Positions 6,906-12,850 of a DNA stretch of 64,000 nucleotides are shown piece after piece (positions within the stretch are counted from its first letter, which is position 1; each line of letters starts with the position of its first letter). The notes beneath the pieces were generated by a model, which did not search any database, was not told where the DNA came from, and saw only the letters and a program-made list of their open reading frames with translations. A program made the position numbers and the translations under genes. The stretch is taken from the NCBI RefSeq assembly GCF_024652905.1, contig NZ_CP102430.1:34313-98312 (forward strand). Direction: 5' to 3'. The stretch is from Pseudomonas oryzihabitans (lineage in GTDB: Bacteria; Pseudomonadota; Gammaproteobacteria; Pseudomonadales; Pseudomonadaceae).

Positions 6906-7199
6906 CTACGTCGAGGTGCCTGGATCCGTTACCGCGACCCAGCATTTCGCACCGTCGTAGGCATTGCCGCCCTCGGCAACGAACACATGGCCATCTTCAT
7001 CGATTGCATAGGCCCCTGGTTGCTCATGGTTGGCGTTGCGCAAGCAATCTTTCCAACCATAGGCCTGGCCTTGCCACACAAGCACGATGCCTCCCTGACG
7101 TTCAGGGTTTGTCCTGCGGTAAGTGCGGGCGACCGCTCGCACGGTACTCAGTAAATAGCCCATTGGATGACTCCGGTAGGTGATAGCAGCTGGCTGCAT
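6906..7199 (-). CDS. Hypothetical protein coupled to repA
   Basis: 97 residues (85 if the ATG at 7163, M-G-Y-L-L-S-T-V-R-A-V, is used). Contains W-Q-G-Q-A-Y-G-W-K-D-C-L-R-N-A and G-G-N-A-Y-D-G-A-K-C-W, the pattern of a small conserved plasmid/ICE protein of unknown function. Its ATG at 7199 overlaps the repA stop (TGATG), so it is translationally coupled to the replication protein and may modulate it. No membrane or secretion signal. Identical copy at 56062-56355. Confidence 0.65.
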   Translation of the reverse strand: MQPAAITYRSHPMGYLLSTVRAVARTYRRTNPERQGGIVLVWQGQAYGWKDCLRNANHEQPGAYAIDEDGHVFVAEGGNAYDGAKCWVAVTDPGTST

Positions 7200-7753
7200 C
7201 AGCTGCTGTGAGGAATCGACGGCATGTCCGGAAGCATGTTGTCGAATGAGTCCTGGGCGGGTGGTTCTTCGCCAGGCCCTGACGGAAGTTGGATATCGCC
7301 GTCGTCCATGGTGGGCAGTTGCTTGAGCTTATCCGTCCCAAGATCGGACTGGTCCTCGGTCGAGACCAGAACCCGGGCGCTGAAAAGGGCATACTGCAGA
7401 TTGTCGCGCTTGTCGGCCCAGGCGATGCGACTGTTGACCACGTAGGCCAGTGTCCCGCCACGTTGGCCACCGACACTGATCGTCTGGACCCAGTTGTGTT
7501 TGGTCAGTACGCTGATCGCCCGTTTCGTGGTGGCTACAGAGGTGTCCATCAGCTTGGCCAATGTCGCTTGGCTGATGATCAAAGCCCCTTGCTTGTCCAT
7601 GTGCTGCACCAGGATGTGCATGAGCTGGGCAGCCCTGGGTGCCTGAGCTGTGAGCGCGGCCCAAGCTTCGTGCCCGGCACGTTCGGTCTGAACCCAAGTG
7701 CCGCGCTGAGCTGGCTGGGCCAGGGCGCGAATGTCGTTCTTGTCGTCAGTCAT
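7199..7753 (-). CDS. Candidate replication initiator, RepA-like winged-helix protein
   Basis: 184 residues with a winged helix at about 45-100 (I-I-S-Q-A-T-L-A-K-L-M-D-T-S-V-A-T-T-K-R-A-I), then a strand pair and N-S-R-I-A-W-A-D-K-R-D-N-L-Q-Y-A-L-F-S-A-R-V. This resembles the MarR/RepL-type replication initiators of broad-host plasmids. The C-terminal third is acidic and Pro-rich, probably disordered. GGGAG lies seven bases before the ATG at 7753. The gene is preceded by a dense cluster of TGAGC/GCTCA repeats (7832-8021), as expected for a Rep and its origin. No other Rep candidate on the plasmid has such a neighbour. Identical copy at 56355-56909. Confidence 0.68.
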   Translation of the reverse strand: MTDDKNDIRALAQPAQRGTWVQTERAGHEAWAALTAQAPRAAQLMHILVQHMDKQGALIISQATLAKLMDTSVATTKRAISVLTKHNWVQTISVGGQRGGTLAYVVNSRIAWADKRDNLQYALFSARVLVSTEDQSDLGTDKLKQLPTMDDGDIQLPSGPGEEPPAQDSFDNMLPDMPSIPHSS

Positions 7754-8040
7754 GAAGACTCCCGCTGGCTGTGCTTCGTGTTCGATATCATGCAGATTTG
7801 TCAGATATCGTTCATGGATGGAACTAGCCTAGCTCATCCTGTGAGCGATAGATAGCTCATCCCTGCTCGATATCTTCCAAGGTTTGCGCGATATCGTTCA
7901 GCCATGAGCGAGGGGTAGCTCATGGTGGGGGTAGCTCATGGGGTGAGCTAACCTAGCTCACGGATCGTGAGCGAGGGGTAGGTCATAGATAGTGAGCGAC
8001 GGTCGCTCACAGAGCATGAGCGAAGGTTGGTTCACGGTAT
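7754..8040. other. Candidate replication origin (oriV) with TGAGC repeats
   Basis: At least 12 copies of TGAGC or its complement GCTCA lie between 7832 and 8021, often extended to TGAGCGA or TAGCTCA and arranged both directly and inverted. GATATCGTT-type words (GATATC at several places between 7770 and 7900) lie next to repA. The cluster is upstream of repA and overlaps its promoter region, so Rep binding could both start replication and repress repA. No consensus DnaA box was seen. Confidence 0.65.
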
Positions 8041-8207
8041 GAACCAGGTGCCGGCCTGCAGGCCGCATTGCTCAAGGGTTCGCTAGTCGTCCCTCTTATG
8101 ATCTCCTAACCCCTGATGCTTTTGCCGTGGCTAGCAGGTCCGCAAAATCGCCTGCCGGCGGCGGCCAGTCGTGAATACCTGACAGACTACGGCTGCGCCT
8201 TCGCTAG
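8041..8207. other. Spacer between oriV and resolvase gene
   Basis: 167 bases with GC-rich short inverted repeats (GCCGGCCTGCAGGCCGC near 8050, CTGCCGGCGGCGGCCAG near 8152). No gene or clear regulatory site is visible. Confidence 0.4.
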
Positions 8208-8843
8208 TCAGGAATCCCCGACCGGCTTCTGTGGAAGCTCATCGCGTATACGCATAACCGTCGTTGTCGAACAGGTAGCGTGCCTTGCCGTGGCACGGAT
8301 ACCCAAGCCCGCATCTAGCAGCTCACGGACCCGTTTTCGAAGATCCTCATCAACCGGCCTTCCGCGATAAACCCCTGCAGCCTTTGCCTTGATGATGCCC
8401 TGGGCCTGCCGCTCGCGACGTTGCTGGTAATCCTTCCTGGCAATCGCTGCCATCATGTCGATCATCATGTAGTTGATGGCCGATAGCATCCGATCGGTAA
8501 ATTCATCGCCCGAGGGCAGGGTGATGCCCTGGTGGCTGGTCGGCAGGTCGATGGCGACAATCCGTAGACCTCGCTGATCAATCGCTGATCTGAGTTCCCT
8601 CCAGTCCTGGTCGCTCATCCTCGATAGCCGATCAATGCTCTCGACCAGCAGCACGTCCCCGCGCCTGGCATCTTTCAGCAGCCGGATCAGTTCGGGGCGA
8701 TTCGCGTGCGTACCGCTGACGTTTTCCATGTAGCTGGCCGCGATGGCCAGGCCGAACCCCTGGACGAACGTCTCCAGCTGGTCGCGTGCGCGGCTAGCAT
8801 CCTGATCCGCCGTCGATGCTCGAAGGTAGGCTCTGATAAACAT
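8208..8843 (-). CDS. Serine recombinase, plasmid multimer resolvase
   Basis: 211 residues of the resolvase/invertase family. Catalytic Ser10 is in A-Y-L-R-A-S-T-A-D-Q. The conserved R-P-E-L, G-D-V-L-L-V-E-S-I-D-R-L-S-R and M-M-A-A-I-A-R-K-D-Y segments follow, and the C-terminal helix-turn-helix spans roughly 165-205 (G-I-R-A-T-A-R-H-A-T-C-S-T-T-T-V-M-R-I). It probably resolves plasmid dimers at the three similar sites just upstream (8852-8968). In IncP-9-type backbones a res/resolvase unit sits between rep and par, as here. Identical copy at 57364-57999. Confidence 0.85.
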   Translation of the reverse strand: MFIRAYLRASTADQDASRARDQLETFVQGFGLAIAASYMENVSGTHANRPELIRLLKDARRGDVLLVESIDRLSRMSDQDWRELRSAIDQRGLRIVAIDLPTSHQGITLPSGDEFTDRMLSAINYMMIDMMAAIARKDYQQRRERQAQGIIKAKAAGVYRGRPVDEDLRKRVRELLDAGLGIRATARHATCSTTTVMRIRDELPQKPVGDS

Positions 8844-8851
8844 TAGGGGCC

Positions 8852-8968
8852 TGTATCAATATGGGTGTTACTGAATGACTGTATCAAATAGGGTGTACAT
8901 TAACTAATCAGCTAGCTCGACTGGATCGAGGACCGCACGTATCAGTTGATGTATACCCTATTGTTACA
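8852..8968. promoter_or_regulatory. Candidate res site for the resolvase
   Basis: Three related sequences lie upstream of the resolvase: TGTATCAATATGGGTGTTAC (8852-8871), TGTATCAAATAGGGTGTACA (8880-8899), and TGTATACCCTATTGTTACA (8950-8968), which contains AATAGGGTATACA in reverse. The first two are direct repeats 28 bp apart. Three subsites are typical of resolvase res regions and would also autoregulate the gene. Confidence 0.65.
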
Positions 8969-9005
8969 CGTCAAGCGGTAACGACGCTGATCAATCCGAG
9001 GGCTT

Positions 9006-9356
9006 TCACTCGTCGAGATCCTTCGGCGTCATCGACTGGTTCTGCCAGTACCGCTGGCGTTCTGCCTCGGCCTCCTGAACGAAGCGGTCGATCATTTCGA
9101 CAGGGCCACAGATTTGGGCCGTACGCCAGCCTTCGGGTGTCTGTGTGAGATAGGCCGAATAGATCTTGTCGCGAATCGCCAAGGCCCTTTGCTTTGTCAG
9201 GCCATGTGCATTGGCGACCGCTACAAGGCCCTTGCCTTCCACCAGTATCTCGAATGCCGCGTCCAGGCTCCGTGGGTGCATCTTCGAAGTGCTGCGGATC
9301 CGTTCGAATTCCTCTCGCGGTATCCGCATGTCCTGGTCAACGTGCCGGGTACTCAT
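9006..9356 (-). CDS. korA: KorA/TrfB-family transcriptional repressor
   Basis: 116 residues. The central A-F-E-I-L-V-E-G-K-G-L-V-A-V-A-N-A-H-G-L-T-K-Q-R-A-L-A-I-R-D-K-I matches the TrfB DNA-binding domain of IncP-1 KorA (V-L-V-D-G-K-...-G-L-T-R-...), with the helix-turn-helix at about residues 45-65. KorA proteins are plasmid-wide repressors that bind short palindromes. Its ATG overlaps the parB stop (ATGA), completing a parA-parB-korA operon like incC-korB-korA. One copy of the TTCTCGCATGCGAGAA palindrome lies upstream of this operon, so it may bind its own promoter and six other sites. Identical copy at 58162-58512. Confidence 0.82.
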   Translation of the reverse strand: MSTRHVDQDMRIPREEFERIRSTSKMHPRSLDAAFEILVEGKGLVAVANAHGLTKQRALAIRDKIYSAYLTQTPEGWRTAQICGPVEMIDRFVQEAEAERQRYWQNQSMTPKDLDE

Positions 9357-10297
9357 TCGGGTTTCCAGACTTCGGCCAGCTTCTGGCGAGCGGCCTCCAG
9401 TTCGGCCTTGAGATAGGCATTCTCAGATTCCAGCGTCTGCACCTGGGCTTCCAGCACCGACTTGCTTTCACGGAGCTTATCCAGCTCGTCATCGAGTAAT
9501 GCTTGAGGGGCCGGGGCAGGGGAGGCAGGGTTCGTGTCGGTTTTTTTCGACCCGGCTTTGTGGACGCGCAGGGCTTTGGTAGCGCGCAGGGTGGTGCGGA
9601 CCTCCTGACGCAGGTTGAGATCCGGATTGTCATCGGCACGGTTGATCAGGTCTGCAGCAGCTTGCGGATCTAGGCGCTCAAGACGACCGATGTCGTTCAC
9701 CGTCGATATGTCAGCTGTCACGCCTCGCGTTACCGCTTCTCGGCTGGCACCGTCGCGACTCACGTTCTCCAGATAGGCCAGGCGCTCGGCCACCCAGTTG
9801 AGGCCCTTGTTCCATTCTGCAGCCACCTTTTCCAAGGTGCCCAGCTCGTCCTTGCTCTCCTTGAGTGCCAGGGCCAGGTCGAGCTGAGTCAGGTTCTCAC
9901 TATGGACATTCTCGGAACGCTGGATACGTCTTGCCTGTGCATCGGTCAGGTCTTTGACCACGGCCATGACCAGCACGCCCGCGATGATGCAAGCGCGATA
10001 TCGACGTTCGCCGGCGACCATCAGGTATTTGAAACCGGACTCCGGATTCGGGTGAGGCCGCAGCACGCATGGCTCGATCTGCCCATTCTCGAGAATGTCC
10101 TGGGCCAGCTCGTTCAAGGACTCTTCGGAAAACCCCGGATTGTCCTTGCGGCGAATCTGCTTTACGCACTCGATCTCGCCCGGGCTGATCGACTCGATGC
10201 GGGACCCGTCGTTGATGGTCGGTCTTTTCTGGAAGTCCGATAGTTTCTTGGCCGTCGCGGTGGCTGCTCGGCCAAAGGCGTTTTTCTTCTCCGTCAT
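9353..10297 (-). CDS. parB: ParB/KorB-type partition protein
   Basis: 314 residues. The N-terminal ParB/Spo0J domain has S-L-N-E-L-A-Q-D-I-L-E-N-G-Q and the CTP-binding G-E-R-R-Y-R-A motif (around 95-101). A helix-turn-helix region follows, and the C-terminal part contains a heptad-like coiled coil (L-D-K-L-R-E-S-K-S-V-L-E-A-Q-V-Q). It binds a centromere site and ParA to segregate plasmid copies. It follows parA by ten bases and overlaps korA by four. A likely bound site is the 12-bp inverted repeat at the parA promoter. Identical copy at 58509-59453. Confidence 0.92.
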   Translation of the reverse strand: MTEKKNAFGRAATATAKKLSDFQKRPTINDGSRIESISPGEIECVKQIRRKDNPGFSEESLNELAQDILENGQIEPCVLRPHPNPESGFKYLMVAGERRYRACIIAGVLVMAVVKDLTDAQARRIQRSENVHSENLTQLDLALALKESKDELGTLEKVAAEWNKGLNWVAERLAYLENVSRDGASREAVTRGVTADISTVNDIGRLERLDPQAAADLINRADDNPDLNLRQEVRTTLRATKALRVHKAGSKKTDTNPASPAPAPQALLDDELDKLRESKSVLEAQVQTLESENAYLKAELEAARQKLAEVWKPE

Positions 10298-10307
10298 GAT
10301 GCGGTCC

Positions 10308-11075
10308 TCACGCTGAGTAGATCTTGCTGAGTACAGCCTCGCAGGCCTCTTTCATTTCCTTTCCCGCCGCACGCTGACTGCCACTTCGCGCCTTCCACCA
10401 GACCGGGGTGCCGTTGGCCAGCGCCTTGTTGATGCAAGGCCGGTGGGTGATCTGCTGGCTGAACATGGCGTCGCCGTGTTCCTCGCGAAGACTGGGCAGG
10501 ATCTCCAGTTCCTCAGCGGACCGGCTGTTGATCAGGTTCGGCATGAAACCGAGGAAGCGCAGGTCGGGGTTGTACTGTTCGCGGACCGTTTCGATTGTCG
10601 CCATCAGCTTGGGCATGCGGGCCAGGGTGAAGGCACTGATGTTGAAGGGGGTCACGACCGAATCGGACGCCGCCAGGGCCGCGATCATTCGGCGCTGCAG
10701 GTTGGGAGGGGTATCAATCAGGCAAAGATCGAACTGGTCAGTGAAGCGATCCAGAGCCTTGCTGAGGTTGGTCACCACGTCCAGGTCCATGTCATCGACA
10801 TCGAGCAGCGCGACATCTGCCTCGATAAGCCAGATGTTCTCGGCTACCTGTCGCGGCTCCAGCTGCTGGTGATCGTCGCTGAATAGCTGGCTCGCAACCA
10901 GGTAGGGCGAGTCGTCGTCTTCCTCTACAGGCGGGAAGAACTGGGAAAGGTCGCTTTCGTCGAGATCGACGACTAGCACGCGCTTGCCTTGCTCGGCCGC
11001 ATAGCAGGCGAGGTGGGCTTCAAGGGTGGTTTTGCCTACGCCACCTTTCTGGTTCGCAACAGTGGTGCGTTTCAT
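10308..11075 (-). CDS. parA: ParA/IncC-type partition ATPase
   Basis: 255 residues. Deviant Walker A K-G-G-V-G-K-T-T at residues 10-17, V-L-V-V-D-L-D-E-S-D as motif A', and L-I-D-T-P-P-N as Walker B. There is no N-terminal helix-turn-helix, so it is a short type Ib-like ParA and probably does not repress the operon itself; ParB/KorA would do that. It leads the parA-parB-korA operon transcribed leftward from a control region at about 11100-11190. Identical copy at 59464-60231. Confidence 0.93.
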   Translation of the reverse strand: MKRTTVANQKGGVGKTTLEAHLACYAAEQGKRVLVVDLDESDLSQFFPPVEEDDDSPYLVASQLFSDDHQQLEPRQVAENIWLIEADVALLDVDDMDLDVVTNLSKALDRFTDQFDLCLIDTPPNLQRRMIAALAASDSVVTPFNISAFTLARMPKLMATIETVREQYNPDLRFLGFMPNLINSRSAEELEILPSLREEHGDAMFSQQITHRPCINKALANGTPVWWKARSGSQRAAGKEMKEACEAVLSKIYSA

Positions 11076-11135
11076 GGTGCCCTTCCTGTGATCTCCGATG
11101 GAGCAGTGAGTGGATGTGGCACTATCCTTTCACTG

Positions 11136-11170
11136 GTAAACCCCTAAGTCAATATCTTTTAGGGGTTTAC
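11136..11170. promoter_or_regulatory. 12-bp perfect inverted repeat at the par promoter
   Basis: GTAAACCCCTAA (11136-11147) and TTAGGGGTTTAC (11159-11170) are separated by 11 bp. On the minus strand a -35-like TTGACT lies at the inner edge of the repeat, so a bound protein would block parA transcription. It is a candidate ParB operator or parS-like centromere. It appears once per plasmid. Confidence 0.6.
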
Positions 11171-11171
11171 T

Positions 11172-11187
11172 TTCTCGCATGCGAGAA
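11172..11187. promoter_or_regulatory. 16-bp palindromic operator, copy 3
   Basis: TTCTCGCATGCGAGAA, two bases from the inverted repeat at 11136-11170. It lies between the leftward par promoter and a rightward TACAAT box (11204-11209), so one repressor could control both directions. Confidence 0.7.
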
Positions 11188-11203
11188 CCTGTTTTGGGGC
11201 TGC

Positions 11204-11341
11204 TACAATCGGGCTATGCCATTGATTTAGCCGTGGGCCAGTTTCCTTGCGCGTGTCTAGATCAATGGTTAGGGGGTTGGCCGGGGCGGCTCCTGGTCAA
11301 CCTCCGCACTTCACACAAGGCGCCTATTCGGCGCCTTTTTT
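11204..11341 (+). ncRNA. Candidate structured small RNA with its own promoter and terminator
   Basis: A -10 box TACAAT at 11204-11209 would start a transcript near 11216. It ends at an intrinsic terminator (AAGGCGCC, TATTC loop, GGCGCCTT and a run of T, 11317-11341), giving about 126 nt. Within it CCATTGAT (11219-11226) pairs with ATCAATGG (11261-11268), and GGTTG (11275-11279) with CAACC (11298-11302). No reading frame longer than a few codons is present. The -35 region overlaps the palindrome at 11172-11187 and is not consensus, so expression may be regulated. Target unknown. Repeated at 60360-60497. Confidence 0.6.
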
Positions 11342-11638
11342 GTGACTGATCGGGCATAAATTCGGACTGATATCAAAGTGCCCGCCGTAAAGTGTCTATT
11401 AAGTCACGGACACAACTCCTTACATTCAACACCATCCGCACCACATTGAGGCGCCATCAATTGGCCACCTCAGTATCTGGCACCGATGCGTCTAGCACGG
11501 GCATTTGAGCGATTTCCACCCTCATCAGGGACCGGAAAAATCCATTCAAGACGGCGATTTAGCAGCACAGCTCACAGAAAGCCAGCCAAGGCGATGTGAC
11601 TTCTCTCGCACAAAATCGCGATTTCAGAAAACAAAACC
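11342..11638. other. Upstream region of the type IV secretion operon
   Basis: About 300 bases with no gene. The end is AT-rich with three similar words about 21-26 bp apart: ATTTCAGAAA (11621), ATTTCATGAAA (11642) and AATCACGAAA (11669), the middle one nearly palindromic. They are candidate operator sites for control of the mpf operon. Confidence 0.45.
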
Positions 11639-11667
11639 TTGATTTCATGAAACGAAAAGCCTATTTT
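11639..11667 (+). promoter_or_regulatory. Candidate promoter of the type IV secretion operon
   Basis: TTGATT (11639-11644), a 17-bp spacer containing the TTTCATGAAA palindrome, and TATTTT (11662-11667). It lies 57 bases before the first gene of the operon. A repressor bound to the palindrome would sit within the spacer. Confidence 0.5.
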
Positions 11668-11723
11668 GAATCACGAAACACGGAAAACGCCATTCAAAAC
11701 CCCAAAGAGGAAGAAAATGCGAG

Positions 11724-12074
11724 GTGGCATCTAGAAAGAAACCGTCGAGGTCAGCACTATCCGCCCTGTTCTTAGCTACCCGCTACCCAGAGGCACTGAT
11801 GCAGACCCTAGACAAGAAAGAACTCGCCACTTTTGTGCGAGCACAGCCTGACTACCGTGTGTACCTAAAGGAGACCTGGCTCGACTCCAAGACTCGCAAT
11901 TGGATCCTCGTTATTGAGATTCCATCCACTGAGCAACTTTTCACGGTAGTTACCACGCAGGGAAAGACTCGACATTTCAAGATGGTTGAAACCGCGATTG
12001 ATTTCGTCAAAGAGACCTGCCCCAACAACCAAAATAAAGCGGTAATCGTAACGTACGGGGATGCCCCGTCATGA
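11724..12074 (+). CDS. Hypothetical protein, first gene of the mpf operon
   Basis: 116 residues starting at GTG, with a basic N-terminus (S-R-K-K-P-S-R-S) and a C-terminal V-V-T-T-Q-G-K-T-R-H-F-K-M-V-E-T-A-I-D-F-V-K. That last pattern occurs in small plasmid partition/regulatory proteins, but I do not assign it. The ribosome-binding site GAGGAAG (11707-11713) is placed better for an ATG at 11717, which opens only a five-codon frame (M-R-G-G-I) overlapping this start; the start is therefore uncertain. It could be the operon regulator, as its position suggests. Identical copy at 60880-61230. Confidence 0.55.
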   Translation: MASRKKPSRSALSALFLATRYPEALMQTLDKKELATFVRAQPDYRVYLKETWLDSKTRNWILVIEIPSTEQLFTVVTTQGKTRHFKMVETAIDFVKETCPNNQNKAVIVTYGDAPS

Positions 12075-12090
12075 CTAAAGAGGATGTAAA

Positions 12091-12552
12091 ATGCAACGCT
12101 CTGAACTCAAAGCTGAATGCAACGTAGGTAACAACGATAAACAAAACTGGCGTACTTGGCTCAAGGCCAAAACTGCAACTACCCTGAAAGCTGTATTCGC
12201 TCAAAAGACTCCCTCCCATAAAGCCCTGATGCGTGAGGACTGGGTGGCCAAGGCCACCAAGTTCGCGGTGCTGGGCTCGTTCCTCTCCCTCGCGCTCTTT
12301 CCTGAATTCGCCAACGCGGCCATGGATTTCAGCGGGCTCAAGAAGCTGGCGAAGGACGTCGTATCCTTCCTGATCTTCGACGTCGGCTACTACCTGGGCA
12401 TCGCAGCCATCGCGTTCTGCGGCTTCCAGGCCAAGTCGGGCCGCATGTCCTGGGGTCAATTCGGATGGGCCGTCGCTGGCGTGTTCCTGGTCTTCTTCGC
12501 GCCGAACCTCGTGGACACCATCAAGGAAGGCGCTCAAACGCAGCTGAAATAA
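12091..12552 (+). CDS. virB2: VirB2-like pilin precursor
   Basis: 153 residues of the TrbC/VirB2 family. It has a long N-terminal extension, a signal segment ending F-A-N-A-A near residue 77, then two hydrophobic helices (V-V-S-F-L-I-F-D-V-G-Y-Y-L-G-I-A-A-I-A-F and F-G-W-A-V-A-G-V-F-L-V-F-F-A) with a short polar loop. The processed product would be about 76 residues, the size of conjugative pilins. The unusually long leader is worth noting; an internal start is possible but the reading frame is open and there is a ribosome-binding site (AGAGGATG) for 12091. It is followed after one base by virB3. Identical copy at 61247-61708. Confidence 0.82.
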   Translation: MQRSELKAECNVGNNDKQNWRTWLKAKTATTLKAVFAQKTPSHKALMREDWVAKATKFAVLGSFLSLALFPEFANAAMDFSGLKKLAKDVVSFLIFDVGYYLGIAAIAFCGFQAKSGRMSWGQFGWAVAGVFLVFFAPNLVDTIKEGAQTQLK

Positions 12553-12553
12553 C

Positions 12554-12850
12554 ATGGCCGAGAACGACGACCTTGAACAAGGTGAAGTGCTCGTTCTGGC
12601 AATGGCCCGACCTTCAATGGTCGGCCCATTTACTCTGTCGAGCATCCTAATAAGTCTGATCGCTCCAGTAATTTGCTCATTACTGATCCGCTCATTGTAT
12701 CCGTTGGGGCTTATTCCATTACTGTTCGCCGTTTCCTACTGGATATGTAGCAAAGACGTATACCTATTCGGTGTATTGCAAGCGGCAAGCAACTTGAGAG
12801 CTTCACGGCTACGCAAACTTTGGGGGTATCGCAGTTATGCGCCTCGTTGA
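12554..12850 (+). CDS. virB3: VirB3-like inner-membrane protein
   Basis: 98 residues. The N-terminal A-M-A-R-P-S-M-V-G-P-F-T is the typical VirB3 entry motif, followed by two membrane helices (about 25-65). VirB3 works with VirB4 in pilus assembly at the inner membrane. The gene overlaps virB4 by 14 bases and follows virB2 by one base. Identical copy at 61710-62006. Confidence 0.85.
   Translation: MAENDDLEQGEVLVLAMARPSMVGPFTLSSILISLIAPVICSLLIRSLYPLGLIPLLFAVSYWICSKDVYLFGVLQAASNLRASRLRKLWGYRSYAPR

Noticed and set aside
7832..8021. TGAGC repeats considered as a CRISPR array
   Set aside because: Repeats are five to seven bases, spacing is irregular and orientation is mixed; no cas genes are present.
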